Shown one piece after another: positions 49,287 through 61,344 of a stretch of DNA of 64,000 nt. Position 1 is the first letter of the stretch, and each line of letters begins with the position of its first letter. This DNA is from Liolophura sinensis (taxonomy: Eukaryota; Mollusca; Polyplacophora; Chitonida; Chitonidae): assembly GCF_032854445.1 (NCBI RefSeq), contig NC_088296.1, positions 16,607,485 to 16,671,484 on the forward strand, written 5' to 3'. The notes beneath the pieces are model-generated. The model did no database searches and was not told where the DNA came from. It saw only the letters and a list, made by a program, of their open reading frames with translations. Made by a program: the position numbers and the translations under genes.

Positions 49287-49522
49287 TAAAGGCCTATGAC
49301 CAATGTGGCCGCTGTGAGTTCATGTCCAGCTCATGCTGCTTCCTCTCGGGCCGTACGTGGGAAGGTCCATCAGCAATCTGCGGATGGTGGTGGGTTTCCC
49401 CCGGGCCCTGCCCGGTTTCCACCCACCATAATACTGGCCGCCGTCGTATAAGTGAAATATTCTTGAGTACGGCGTAAAACACCAATCAAATAAATCAATA
49501 AATAAATAAATAAATAAATGAA

Positions 49523-49553
<31 letters not shown>

Positions 49554-49562
49554 AGGTTTATG
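49287..49562 (+). mobile_element. SINE with long (AAAT)n tail
   Basis: Forward copy from the B-box region (GGCCGCTGTGAGTTCATGTC) through the core to CACCAATCAAATAAATC and a (AAAT)n tail of about 60 bases. AAAGGCCTATG on the left and AAAGGTTTATG on the right may be a target-site duplication with two substitutions. The A-box half of the head is missing. Confidence 0.9.
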
Positions 49563-49855
49563 TTCTACAGGGCACTGACACTGTCTTGTGCAACGGTCTG
49601 TCACACTATACTTTATTCTTTTTTAGAAACTGATTCCTATCTGAAAGTGTAGTTTTCACTTTTTTGTTAAAATTGTTTTCCAATTCTACACTGGTCAAGG
49701 TTAAGCTCCCATTTTTTTACATCTCCATACAGTATATTCTCTACATGCAACTGAATAAAGTGCCGATGATAGGCTCACACGAGACGTCACTGGTGCATAC
49801 CTATTTCATCGTGGATTCATGTTACCCCAGGACATCTTCTTCCTGGAGTAAATTA
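49563..49855. other. Non-coding stretch, nothing recognised
   Basis: Short spacer between the SINE and a dispersed-repeat fragment. Confidence 0.45.
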
Positions 49856-49965
49856 AAAATTACACGGACATTCATATACCAGCCCGTCGACCAAAATGGA
49901 CGTTTCATGTCATTAATGGCGAGGCCAATTCCCAATACAAACATTCATACAAAGACACCGACGCT
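49856..49965 (+). repeat. Dispersed-repeat fragment
   Basis: GGACATTCATATACCAGCCC, then a TCATTAATGGCGAGG block and CCAATTCCCAATAC, align with the core of the unnamed repeat at 32416-32695 (same strand as the minus-oriented copy A). Confidence 0.6.
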
Positions 49966-51783
49966 TTTATTCGACTGGGTCATCGACTCAAGATAGAAAG
50001 TGCCGATTTATTTCAACTAAGCAATAGAATGGGATTATTGTAAACCAGTCGTTGCCATTATTTACTTTTTGTCCTTAGTTTTTCGGTAAATCGGTATGTT
50101 TTGTCGCATGGTTGGTGACGTCTGATTATTGCATAAAGCTATGTAACAAAAAAGCGAATAATAATAGTATGCAGGTTTTTCAATGCAATGTATACGTTCA
50201 CTCACATGTAACCTAGCCTTGAGAGTATATATGGGTGCTTTTGGGCCAGCAAGAAAGGCACAGAATTCATGCATAAATAAAGACGAGCTAAAAAGCAGCG
50301 GACCTTGTCGTTCGGAAAACTATTGCATAATACACAATAACCCCAGGCTATTACATAACCCAATATGTACAGCCAGAATCCCTGACCTAGGAATGGGTTG
50401 CTGTATTTACCGGATCGTGTTTACAGTCTCGCACGACTAATTAAAATGTGCTACGGATTATTGTGTACATGTGAGTATGTGGTATATACGCCACAAGTTC
50501 CCAGGGGGGTTACCTGTAGGCTGTGTGACGACTTGGGTGGTCATATCTCAGCATGCCGTATTTCAGTATCTCGCGAGAAACCCTTGGCTAGAGCTTCGAC
50601 TTGGATGTATCACGATATCGTACCACACATACATGCTGTCTGCAACCTTTTGTTGGCATTTTATCAGCTTTCTGCTAGGTCCGCGTCAACGGATAATGAA
50701 CACAATATTTTAGAAATACGAGAAGACTATGTGATCGCGGTAAACGCAGGACGCAGTACTTCACCGTTGACCTTTGCAATCTATAGTACTCAAAACCTAA
50801 ATCTCTTGTTACAAGTGCACTCAAACTACAATACGATTGTGTAGGCCTACTGAATCTCGGTTAACACTTCTGTCGAGCAAAAGGAGGAGACTTGACGTTG
50901 ATTTCGTGAGGATATTCGACCGAAAGAACTAAGAGCAACCTGTATCTCAGTTTCTTATTAGTTACGCTTACTTACGCAATAGTAGAACTCAGTTCCCGTA
51001 GAAATGCTCGATCACACGCAATATACACGCTGTGAAGGATCTCAGGCTGGAAAGAAAGTGCTAATAGGAAAGTGCGTAAAATCGAACACGCGCGTTGTCA
51101 ATTCTGATATTCCATTCTTTCAGGTCGAAATATGATCAATGTCACAATAGACATTCGCGCAGAATAGATGTCCCAGACCAATAACCGCTAGACCAAGTTC
51201 CAGAACTACCAGTACACACTATTAAAGACTTAAGAGTAGGAAACGAGGGCGGAACGATTTGAAGAGAAGCAATGATGCCATGGTTAAATGTTGTATACAT
51301 ATCGCACGTCGTTTCACATCAAGCGAATACTCTTGAGCTAGTCCATCAACTGCACTTGTGAAGAAATTCGCGAACCCACATGTCAATTGCACAATTATCC
51401 CCAATAAATCCGCTTTCACAAATGAGATTGCAATTATTGTGCAATAGACTAACGTTTCATTAGACGGCGTCTCGGAACGCCAGTGGCATCACGGTTGCCC
51501 TGATAAGTGTCAGCATGAACATTGCATTAAGATTAATTAGCTTGTGTAGCAAATGAAGATCAACAGAACTTGGACAGTCTCCTGGTAGATGCAGAAACAG
51601 TCACTTTATCATTTTTTTTGTATTTCTTACCCGATGGCCACTTTGCTTCATTTGCACGTTATCTATGTCTTTCCGAGCATAAACAGTACAGTGGATTTTT
51701 AATTATCCAAGACTCCACACTCAGTTGTGTACAAATACATACACAATATGTGTACAAAACATATACTACATGCACAGGTGTAC
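49966..51783. other. Non-coding stretch; one unexplained 148-codon frame
   Basis: The plus-strand frame at 50398-50844 is the longest non-repetitive, unassigned one in the window. It shows no recognisable domain, signal peptide or splice context, and an overlapping frame exists, so I do not call it a gene. Nothing else is recognised. Confidence 0.4.
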
Positions 51784-52078
51784 CACAATTCGGCTGTGAG
51801 GGGCCTCCATGGCTCAGTTGGTTAGTGCGCTAGCGCAGCGTAATGACCCAGGAGCCTCTCACCAATGCGGTCGCTGTGAGTTCAAGTCCAGCACATGCTG
51901 GCTTCCTCTCCGGCCGTACGTGGGAAGGTCTGCCAGCAGCCTGCGGATGGTTGTGGGTTTCCCCGGGGCTGTGCCTGGTTTCCTCCCACCATAATGCTGG
52001 CCGCCGTCGTATAAGTGAAATATTCTTGAATACGGCGTAAAACACCAATCAAATAAATAAATAATAAATACACAATTC
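51784..52078 (+). mobile_element. SINE, full length with tRNA head, reference copy
   Basis: Forward copy, body 51792-52070, flanked by CACAATTC at 51784-51791 and 52071-52078. The A box (ATGGCTCAGTTGGTTAGTGC) and B box (GTGAGTTCAAGTCCAGC) of the tRNA-derived head are clear. The core GGTTGTGGGTTTCCCCGGGG...CTGGTTTCCTCCCACC resembles the MetaSINE central domain. The tail ends CACCAATCAAATAAATAAAT. Family assignment is from memory of such SINEs, not from a search. Confidence 0.95.
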
Positions 52079-52224
52079 CTCTTACATATGAGTTATATCA
52101 CACGGTCACAGGTACGTTATCATGTGTCTTACGTATACGTGTGTTTGCCTACCTATGCTTCCTAGACTTTAAATGTGTACCAAACTGTATGCATCTTACC
52201 TGCATTACGGACTTAACCATCAAA

Positions 52225-52533
52225 CGTGTGCAAAACATTACACATATTGTTTGAGGGTAGTGTTCCTCGACATCCGGAAAAAATGCAAACAAAGCCCAAA
52301 GATGAAAATCACAACCATATCATCTGGACAGCCAACCTTATTATTCGATGTCAAATGTGTGCAAAACGTTACGTGTGCAAAACGTGTGCGAAACGTTACA
52401 CATATTGTTTGAGAGTAGTGTTCCTCGACATCCGGAAAAATTGCAAACAAAGCCCAAAGATAAAAATCACAACCATATCATCTGGACAGCCAACCTTATT
52501 ATTATTCGATGTCAAATGCGAATTGAATGATAA
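52225..52533. repeat. 158-bp tandem duplication
   Basis: Two copies of ACACATATTGTTTGAG...GTTCCTCGACATCCGGAAAA...CATCTGGACAGCCAACCTTA, offset by 158 bases. The junction holds extra copies of GTGTGCAAAACGTTAC. The copies differ at few positions. Confidence 0.9.
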
Positions 52534-53479
52534 GGGTATAACGTGCAAAACACGCTGAATAATGGGAAATAAAAATGATGATAAATTTCTGACTTGACGC
52601 AATGGACAAACTGCATACTGACAAGCACTGTTGGTGGGGTAAATGGTGGGGGACGCTAATGTAATTTGGCGTGAATTATCATCGTTGAATACGTCAGTGG
52701 TTACGTATAGCAGTCAGAAAGGCCGAGATTCGCGATGCACAACGGCGTAATGGCAACCTAACGTCAAGTACTAAAACTCTAAATTACGTTAATTATGAAG
52801 CCTGAAACAGTAGCCGTGAATAGCGGGTAATTTCGCGTTTGCCAATGCTGGTAAATAGATTTGTTCTGATAGCGTACAGGGCACTTGCCATACCCAGGGG
52901 ACCCATTTATTGCCGTTATATGGAGGTATAAAACTACATAGTTTGGTGGTCATACACACACAGTTGCTCCTTTCTGTATAAACTACCCTGGATTCATTTG
53001 CAGTGAATAACATTATTGTCTTTTGATTGTTTTTGTGACATAGAGTATTACGACGTTTTCAAGGTTTCTTCCGTCGTATTATTCCTGCGTCTTTTTTACA
53101 TATAGTTAAAGTTTGTTATCTTATTAAGTGTTTTGATGTTTGTTTGGAGTGTGGGATGAGGTTCTACTTGACAATACTTGTTTTAGCACCAAAACTAAAA
53201 TTGTAGCATTTGCTTACTCCTAATAATGCATTTTTGCGGGGACCAAATGTTCCGTGCTTTACCATAATCCGCGTGGATTTTACATTTACTGCAAAAGTTT
53301 TCTTCTTGTAGACGCAATACAGAATATAACATATATAGTCACCAGACTGACAGGCGAATGTCTTTTGATTGATGTGTTTACGCGGTTGTTGTTAACGCCA
53401 TGTACTCTTTATTCGACAGCATTTGATTCATCGGCAATGGAACGGGATATAGGTCCAGGGAGGAACCTCCTTTATCGCC
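52534..53479. other. Non-coding stretch, nothing recognised
   Basis: No recognised gene or repeat family. Confidence 0.45.
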
Positions 53480-53915
53480 AGGTAATTTTTCCAGATAAAT
53501 TTATCAGATCATTTTATCAGGTAACTTTATCAGTTTACTCTGTAAGTTTACCAGTTTTTAACGTACTTTATCAGTTTACTCTGTAAGTTTACCAGTTTTT
53601 AACGTAACTTTATGAGTTTACTCTGTAAGTTTACCAGTTTTCAACGTAACTTTGTGAGTTTACCCTGTAAGTTTACCAGTTTTCAACGTAACTTTATGAG
53701 TTTACTCTGTAAGTTTACCAGTTTTCAACGTAACTTTATGAGTTTACTCTGTAAGTTTACCAGTTTTCAACGTAACTTTGTGAGTTTACCCTGTAAGTTT
53801 ACCAGTTTTCAACGTAACTTTATGAGTTTACTCTGTAAGTTTACCAGTTTTCAACGTAACTTTGTGAGTTTACCCTGTAAGTTTACCAGTTTTCAACGTA
53901 ACATTATCAGTTTAA
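53480..53915. repeat. 42-bp minisatellite, two subtypes
   Basis: About ten units containing GTAAGTTTACCAGTTTTCAA and CGTAACTTT. From about 53610 the units are of two interspersed kinds, TATGAGTTTACTCTG and GTGAGTTTACCCTG. The 42-base length keeps one frame open (CKFTSFQRN repeated), which is a by-product of period, not a gene. Confidence 0.93.
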
Positions 53916-54859
53916 TACAGTTTTATCATGAAAAATTAACAGGTAACTACTGTTATTTAAATTCAGATTTTGTCCTTGAAGAATCCGTTTGAAACCTAGA
54001 CGCCTGGTCAGTCCAATACAACGTTCTTAAACGCAGTACGACAAGTAATCACACTTTACAACACCATACAGCACGCGACTGTCAACGGCGAATGTGTTAA
54101 AAACAAAGAGAGACAATCTGCCTAAGACAAGAATAAATGATCTGCATGCAATCATGTGACACTGTTTAGAAATCAGCAGGCTAGCCCTTCTGATTCATCA
54201 ACTGAGAATGTCAGGCTTTCAGGTTCATGTAGGAAAGACAGGCTTATATACCGTGTCCGTGACCGGAATGTGAAAGCGTGATTCTAACGGTAAAAACTAG
54301 ACACAGGTTTAACGCTTAGGAATGCACCAGTCTCATGCCTTTCACAGGTCGTATGTATTGGATTGCCTGTACTTACAAACACCTTTAAGAATCCTTTTGC
54401 ACTTACAGATAAAGGTAAGTTAGTTGTCCCCTAAATGAAACTATACAGTAACTTATGACAGAGATAGCACGGTTCAACAACAGCATAGTTTTTAATTGAC
54501 AAAAGTAATTGACATTATCACCACAGCCTAGGCCTCTCTCCGATTAATCGGTTGCTTAAAAAATCAATCAATATATATAAATATTTACTATCCATGAGAT
54601 TCATTAAAAAACTTCATCGAGCATATAGGTTTTGCATGTTTTGGGGGAAATAATTAAAATCAGCAGATGCTGTATTAAGGAATATATTTGCTTTGAAGTC
54701 ACACACTTGATGGGACATTATGTGTGTACATATACCGCAGAAAGTCGTTTTATAGTGAAGAAACACTCCGGATTAATTTTTGTCCACTATGCTACCTATG
54801 CCTTGAAAAAAAGATCGTTGGTACATGTATGTTACTCACTTAGTTATATGTGCCAAGTG
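53916..54859. other. Non-coding stretch, nothing recognised
   Basis: Short frames only. Confidence 0.45.
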
Positions 54860-55712
54860 GAACCATACCCTACATTAATACGTTGTCATACTCTGTATTA
54901 GTACATTGTCATATCCTGTATTAATACATTGTCATACTCTGTATTAATACATTGTCATACCCTATATTATTACCTTGTCTTACCCTATATTAATACACTG
55001 TTATACCCTGTATTAATACATTGCCATACCCTATATTATTACATTGTCATACTCTGTATTAGTACATTGTCATACTCCGTATTAGTACATTGTCATACCC
55101 TATATTATTACCTTGTCTTACCCTATATTAGTACATTGTCATACTCCGTATTAATACATTGTCATACCCTATATTATTACCTTGTCTTACCCTATATTAA
55201 TACACTGTTATACCCTGTATTAATACATTGTCATATCCTGTATTAATACATTGCCATACCCTATATTATTACATTGTCATACTCTGTATTAGTACATTGT
55301 CATACTCCGTATTAGTACATTGTCATACCCTATATTATTACCTTGTCTTACCCTATATTAGTACATTGTCATACTCCGTATTAATACATTGTCATACCCT
55401 ATATTATTACCTTGTCTTACCCTATATTAATACACTGTTATACCCTGTATTAATACATTGTCATATCCTGTATTAATACATTGCCATACCCTATATTATT
55501 ACATTGTCATACTCTGTATTAGTACATTGTCATACTCCGTATTAGTACATTGTCATACCCTATATTATTACCTTGTCTTACCCTATATTAGTACATTGTC
55601 ATACTCCGTATTAGTACATTGCCATACCCTATATTATTACCTTGTCTTACCCTATATTAATACACTGTTATACCCTGTATTAATACATTGCCATACCCTA
55701 TATTAATACATA
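54860..55712. repeat. 23-bp satellite with 230-bp higher-order repeat
   Basis: The monomer is 23 bp (type CCCTATATTATTACCTTGTC TTA). Variants recur in fixed order every 230 bp, that is ten monomers: the TTGCCATACCCTATATTATT variant lies at 55021, 55251 and 55481. The copies of the higher-order unit are nearly identical, so block amplification was recent. Confidence 0.95.
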
Positions 55713-55730
55713 AGCTGTCATAATACGCGT

Positions 55731-55970
55731 ATTTATTTATTTATTTATTTGATTGGTGTTTTACGCCGTACTCAAGAATATTTCACTTATACGACGGCGG
55801 CCAGCATTATGGTGGGAGGAAACCGGGCAGGGCCCGGGGGAAACCCAAGATCATCCGCAGGTTGTTGACAGACCTTCCCACTTACGACCAGAGAGGAAGC
55901 CAGCATGTGCTGGACTTGAATTCACAGCGACCGCATTGGTGAGACTCATTACGCTGTGCTAGCGGGCTAA
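55731..55970 (-). mobile_element. SINE beside the 23-bp satellite
   Basis: Reverse-oriented copy with (TTTA)n, ATTGGTGTTTTACGCCGTAC, an intact core and GACTTGAATTCACAGCGACC. It ends with a shortened head (GCTAGCGGGCTAACTC). TCATAATA at 55718-55725 and 55972-55979 may be its target-site duplication. Confidence 0.93.
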
Positions 55971-56023
55971 CTCATAATATGTAATCTCAGTATTTATCAT
56001 ACAGGCTTGTATTCCATTGAATA

Positions 56024-56145
56024 CTATTTATTTATTTATTTATTTATTTATTTATTTGATTAGTGTTTTACACCGTACTCAAGAATATTTCACTTATACG
56101 ACGGCGGCCAGTATTATGGTGGGTGGAAACCAGTCAGAGCCCCGG
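56024..56145 (-). mobile_element. SINE, head-truncated
   Basis: Reverse-oriented copy with a (TTTA)n tail of about 30 bases, TTTTACACCGTACTCAAGAA and GGTGGGTGGAAACCAGTCAG. It ends at the core. Confidence 0.9.
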
Positions 56146-57651
56146 TCTATTGAATACAACACAAACACGGCTTAAAATCACTAGACTTTGGTTAGATGAG
56201 CGTACAGTACACTTACCTGATTTCAGCACGCGACGAGGCTGCACAGTTTCGAGGAAGTGAGCTACAGGTGGTTAAAACGATGACCAGAATACAACTGTAA
56301 CACAATCAGGTCAGTCTGTGGTGACCTCAATAGGCCCACGCGACTCCATGGAAACAGAGCATCGCTTATGCACCGTACAACATCTAACCGGTACGTCACT
56401 GTAACGCAGAGCCTTTCCGTTGTAAACATCTGCTGTGTTGATACAAAGATACAAAAAGAGAAGAAATAGTTCCCATGAAAACTGACAAGTACTCATATAT
56501 GCCCACTTCCGGGCGAAAATTGGATACTATGTAGAGTTAGATGGTTAATACAATCAACATCCTGCCTTTTAGTCACAAAGACCTTTGCATAAGGCCGAAC
56601 TACACTAAGCGATCAACTATGGAGAGACAGCCCTATGTGTGTACGTACAGAATCCAATCCACATGCATTAGGTCATTGCCTGGCGCTGCGCAGGCGTTCA
56701 GCTGGGGAACAAAAGCTTTCTGTTTATTTGACTGGACCAAAAAACGATCAGAGCCTACCTGTTATAATTAAGTGACGTGCTTGCCTCGTTGTTGTTTTTA
56801 GGGCTATGATATATCTATTTTCTGGAACACTAATTACATTGTTGCATAAACAGAGTTTATGCAAGTCACATACTTAAGATTTAGCGCACATAAACGTCTG
56901 CGCTCAGGAATTTTGTTCAAAAATGTCGCAACTGATTGGAAAATCCCAAACGAATTTCTGTAGTTTTGCTTCAATTCTATTTTCGGGTGGCGTAAAACAG
57001 TATTTATGTGATATTACGTGCTTCATTTCGCATCGATCCGGTTTCAACATACATAACGATACAGGTGTCAGTTAAATGGCACCCCAAACAGGACACACCA
57101 GGCAGGAGCAGTCATGTATGTGTGGATCAATCACATCCCATGTCACACTACTCGTTCTGGTGACAACGTTACTTTTCCTTCCATTCTCGGTGAAAGCAAT
57201 TATGACCTCATGTCGTCACCAAAAGATTAAACATTTTAACCAATGTGTGGGACATTTGGCTGACATATTTGCAACAATACTGCTTATGATTGATCAACTG
57301 CGTGTTCTTGATTTACACTTCAGAAAGATCTATCGCATACATACTGTGTGATCAATGCTGTAAGTCCGTATCTGTCTTGTAAGGGAAAATCACGCTTTAG
57401 AGCGAGATTTGTAGGTTATCGGATAGACTCGTGTTCACATCATTTTGAACTGAATTCACGCCGAGAAGCGGGATTTCGCATTGCATGAATTATATCCCTC
57501 TCTGATCATACGATTTTGAAACCTGCACATACATATCATATCTGCGTGCACATCAAACTTTAGACTTCTCGAACGCTTCGTGTTCGACTGCTTACTGTCA
57601 ACAGGGTCTGAAAACCTTAAGAGTGGGGGATGGTAAACATTTCATGTCAAA
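56146..57651. other. Non-coding stretch, nothing recognised
   Basis: A 91-codon plus-strand frame (57076-57351) contains one hydrophobic stretch (LLVLVTTLLFLPF) but no other sign of a gene. No repeat family is recognised. Confidence 0.4.
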
Positions 57652-57727
57652 AGCCAGGTTTGAACCCAAACCTTGTGAGTCTTAGAGATCGAAAGTCATA
57701 CAACATTAACCACTAAATCACCGTCAG
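57652..57727 (-). mobile_element. tRNA-like sequence, probably a SINE head
   Basis: On the minus strand GGTGATTTAGTGGTTAATG resembles an A box and AGGTTTGGGTTCAAACCT a B box with a perfect T-stem. No matching acceptor stem is seen, so this is not a functional tRNA gene. The body downstream does not match the main SINE. Confidence 0.5.
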
Positions 57728-57920
57728 ACTCCTTAATACTCCAAACTTATACGCCAATTGAATCGAAAAATCGGGCAAAGCGTGTATTATTAAACGTAAA
57801 ATGCGTTTTGACTGTGATTACATTCTAGTGAGCACACTTGTTCCCTTGCAGTGCCATCTGGTCACGTGAAATGAACACAGGCAAATGCACCATGAAGCCC
57901 ACTGACTGACATTGGTTACA

Positions 57921-58100
57921 TTCGGGCAGTTTTTGAAGTCTGGCTACCCCAGTACTCTATATTCCAGGCCATGCGAACAAGGGACACACACACACAGCTG
58001 TGTCTCGCTAATTCGGGCAGGTTTTGATGCTTGACTTCCCCAGTACTTTATCTAGCAGGCCATTAAAACAAGATTGCAGTCACAGCTGCGTTCTTTGTGG
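57921..58100. repeat. 91-bp diverged tandem duplication
   Basis: ATTCGGGCAG(G)TTTTTGA...CCCCAGTACT...CAGGCCAT...CACAGCTG occurs twice with offset 91 bases and many differences. The duplication is old. Confidence 0.75.
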
Positions 58101-58437
58101 CAGGAAATGTTATGATATCAATTTGAGCAATATGATTCATGCGGAGTCATATTCATAGCCGGAAGTCCTATGACAAAAAAAGACGGGTGGGGTCAAACAG
58201 ATTAGCTATCATGGTACCGTAAATGATGGTGGATGCGGGCGGGGCTAGTGGAACGGTGTAATTAGGTGACTAGACATGGATGTGATCATCGTTCATCAAA
58301 AGGAGTTCATAAGTGTCAACATGGATTGATAACAATGTATGTAGGCTAGAGGTCTATTATTGGACTATAGCGTGGTCAATTTCGGAGGAACTGTATCACA
58401 TACAGTTCCGAACTCGAATATATATGGTGGGTTTTGA
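58101..58437. other. Non-coding stretch, nothing recognised
   Basis: Spacer before a SINE; nothing recognised. Confidence 0.45.
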
Positions 58438-58691
58438 TTTGATTTATTTATTTATTTATTTGATTGGTGCTTTATGCCGTATTCAAGAATACTTCACTTA
58501 TACTACAACAACCAACATTATGGTGGGTGGAAACCGGGCAGAGCCCTGGGGAAACCCACGACCATCCGCGGACAGACCTTCCCACTTACGGCCGGAGAGG
58601 TTTCAATTTTAGAAGAACAAATCACATATACTGGAACTTAAGTCTATAGCAATTGTATACCTACAGTCGTATAAAGCAAACAATTCTGAGT
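58438..58691 (-). mobile_element. SINE variant with replaced 5' region, copy 1
   Basis: The tail and core are those of the main SINE (TTTGATTGGTGCTTTATGCC, GGGCAGAGCCCTGGGGAAAC). After GGCCGGAGAGG the usual tRNA-derived head is replaced by 91 bases (58601-58691: TTCAATTTTAGAAGAACAAA ... CAAACAATTCTGAGT) shared with the copy at 60149-60401. Confidence 0.85.
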
Positions 58692-60148
58692 ACAACGTTA
58701 ATACAGCAGTCAATCAACTAATTAATATTTAATCAATCAATGATTCACTCTGTCATATTGACGATTTTATACACATGAAGTAAGCCCTAGGATAGTAAGA
58801 GAATGCAATAATCTAATTACACAGAGTAATGGCTTAATCGGGCGAGGATTGATTTTTTGGATCTAACGCACATGGCTGAGGAAAAAAAATTCCGCTGTAG
58901 TTTTCGCTCAGATTTGCTGCGTAAGTAGGAAAGAAAATAATTGTACGTGTACAACGTAACAGTGTCCATTACTTAGTCAATCGGGTTATGCCCAGAAACG
59001 TCGCAAAATCAAGCCCAGTTTTCACAGGTTTGGCTGCGGCTTTAAGACGGTGGGTTTTGGTATGCACCTTGCAAAGATCAGTGGTTTTCTCAATCCATTT
59101 AGCTGACCACCGTCGTATAATTAAAGAAAATAGACAAGGCGTTATACACCATAGGCGACATCGCATTATCTGGGGTGAAAAACCAAAAATCGATTTAAGC
59201 ACATATCAAGATAAGTAAAAATGTTCAAAAATTACACAACATGATATGGCGTATGAAGAGATGAGCACATGCGACGCCTACCGATATCGTAGACTGGTTA
59301 AACTCAGAAACGAAACACGCATGCGGGAAAACGTTCACGAATATTAGCAGGCTTGTTTACGTGACACGAACAGCTGGAAAACAAACCCCTCAACTCCTGG
59401 TTCGTGACGACTCTTTAATTCACCCAATTATGGCCTGCATCCGACTTCGGTCAGAGCGGTTTATATGACTTCCTCGCATAGTTGGAAGAAATACCGGACG
59501 TGAAGAATGCATATTCGTGCTGTTGGTTGAATACGATCGATCCCGCAAGTTGAGGATCGCTAATTGACCAGACACGGGTTTAATCATGACCTTAAACATC
59601 CGAATATGTGATAGCGTGTATAACCCTCACTCGTGTGTATTAAAATGGAATGCGACACGGTGTGGGGAGTTTTTGATTTTCAGGCACATATACAGTATAT
59701 AGTGAAGCATCCTGTTTGAGGAAGATTTTAATTCTGCAAAAACCTTATCAACTATATTATAAATTTGTATAGTTCATAATATTTCTACGCACTCAAAAGT
59801 ATATGCTAAACCTTTGGAAAATATGATCCTTAAAACCTACCTGAGAAAAAGGTTGATCCTATAGAATCCCTTGATAAACACGAAATGTAAATGGTTCTAG
59901 TAATTTATCTAATGTTTTTCCGGAAAAAAGTTTTCCGCCGCTTTTCACTTAAGGCACACTATAGGTTTATTTTTATTTTATGTACACTTAAAAGCCGGAG
60001 ACAATAAATCTAGGTATAATGGGTGCACTTAAGGTTCATATAGTTTATTGCGCTTAGTACATTGGCTTTGTAACTCCTAGATAATGCCTTCTTCACAACG
60101 CGGACCAACTCATGTCAGATTTTCCTCGTTTTGTTCCAAACTTTTTTG
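58692..60148. other. Non-coding stretch with a possible SINE relic
   Basis: CCACCGTCGTATAATTAAAG followed by AGGCGTTATACACCAT at 59107-59152 may be a very old SINE tail. Otherwise nothing is recognised. Confidence 0.4.
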
Positions 60149-60401
60149 TTTATTTATTTATTTGATCGGTGTCTTACGCTGTACTCGAGAATATTTCAGT
60201 TATACAACTGCTGCCAGCATTATGATGGGAGGAAACCTGGCAGAGCCCGAGGGGAAACCTATAACCATCCGCAGGTTCCGGACAGACCTTCCCACTTACC
60301 GCGGGAGAGGCTTCAATCTTAGAAGAACAAATCACATGTACTGGGACTTAAGCCTATAGCAACTGTATACCTACAGTCGTATAAGGCAAACAATTCTGAG
60401 T
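60149..60401 (-). mobile_element. SINE variant with replaced 5' region, copy 2
   Basis: The tail TATTTATTTGATCGGTGTCT and the core match the main SINE. The terminal 91 bases (60311-60401) match copy 1 with seven differences, all transitions. A different flank begins right after CTGAGT in both copies, which fixes the true 5' end of this subfamily. Confidence 0.87.
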
Positions 60402-60492
60402 TTCTGGCAGATCGCCTTTTTACTAGACTAGTGTTAATGCCATTTGCACCATCACTTTAGTAACATCGTGACGGGTGACGGAAGTTAGCCCG

Positions 60493-60714
60493 CCAACATG
60501 GCGCAATGACCCAATGCGGTCGTTGTGAGTTCAAACTCAGGTCATGCTGGCTCCCTCTCCGGCCGTACGGGGGGAAGGTCTTTCAGCAACCTGCGGATGG
60601 TCGTGGGTTTCCCCCGGATTCTGCTCGGTTTCCTTCCGCCATTGCTGGCAGCCGTTGCATAAGTGAAATATTCCTGAGTACGGCGTGAAACACCAATCAA
60701 ATAAATTAATTAAT
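60493..60714 (+). mobile_element. SINE, partial head
   Basis: Forward copy from GCGCAATGACCCAATGCGGT, through the B-box region (GTGAGTTCAAACTCAGG) and core, to GGCGTGAAACACCAATCAAA and TAAATTAATTAATT. The A-box part is missing or decayed. Confidence 0.92.
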
Positions 60715-61344
60715 TGGCGTGGTGTTAGATATACCGGCAAGCGGCATCGCGTGTTCATCTTGGCGTGTCAATAAGGAGGGTCAAACGGTGTACAGCGTGA
60801 AACAAAACTCACTACACGGGGCTTAAATCCGATTACTCCGCTAAAAAGTCAATATCACATGGAACACATGAGGTTTTCCGGTTCAAGGCTGACTTCAGTG
60901 AGAAAACGCGCTGAGGATACGTGGTAGATTCTGGCCCAGATCTATGTCAAACACAGCAGTCAGTGACTTGTACATTGGCAGAGAATTAAAGCTAATCCGC
61001 GAGATTACCACGCGGGATGAGAGATCTTGACATCTTGCTTTTTTCTGTCCAGGTGCGACTTGACGTTCTCCAGCACGTGGCTTGAGGATTGCCTCATGCG
61101 GACCGCATGGAAAACAACGCGTACTGTGAGCTATTATTTAGCAGTAATCCAACACGAGGTGTCGTTTGAAGGGTAAAAGGCGCACATATGAGAGTTTCAG
61201 TACATGACAAATGGGAGAAAATAAATTTCCTACCGCGGTAATAAAGTAGTTCAGTAGAATGCTTTATGCTCATTTGAATGCGGCATTAGTTGGACAGAGT
61301 GTATGTAGATCCCGCTGATTTTGGTACAAATATAATTTGTTTTG
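60715..61344. other. Non-coding stretch, nothing recognised
   Basis: Spacer before the LINE relic; nothing recognised. Confidence 0.45.

Noticed and set aside
50398-50844. 148-codon plus-strand frame
   Set aside because: No domain or splice support, and a competing overlapping frame is equally plausible.
54929-55706. Tyr/Leu-rich frames of 82-105 codons
   Set aside because: A product of the 23-bp satellite and its 230-bp higher-order unit.
57652-57727. Functional tRNA gene
   Set aside because: A and B boxes are present but no acceptor stem pairs; better read as a SINE head.
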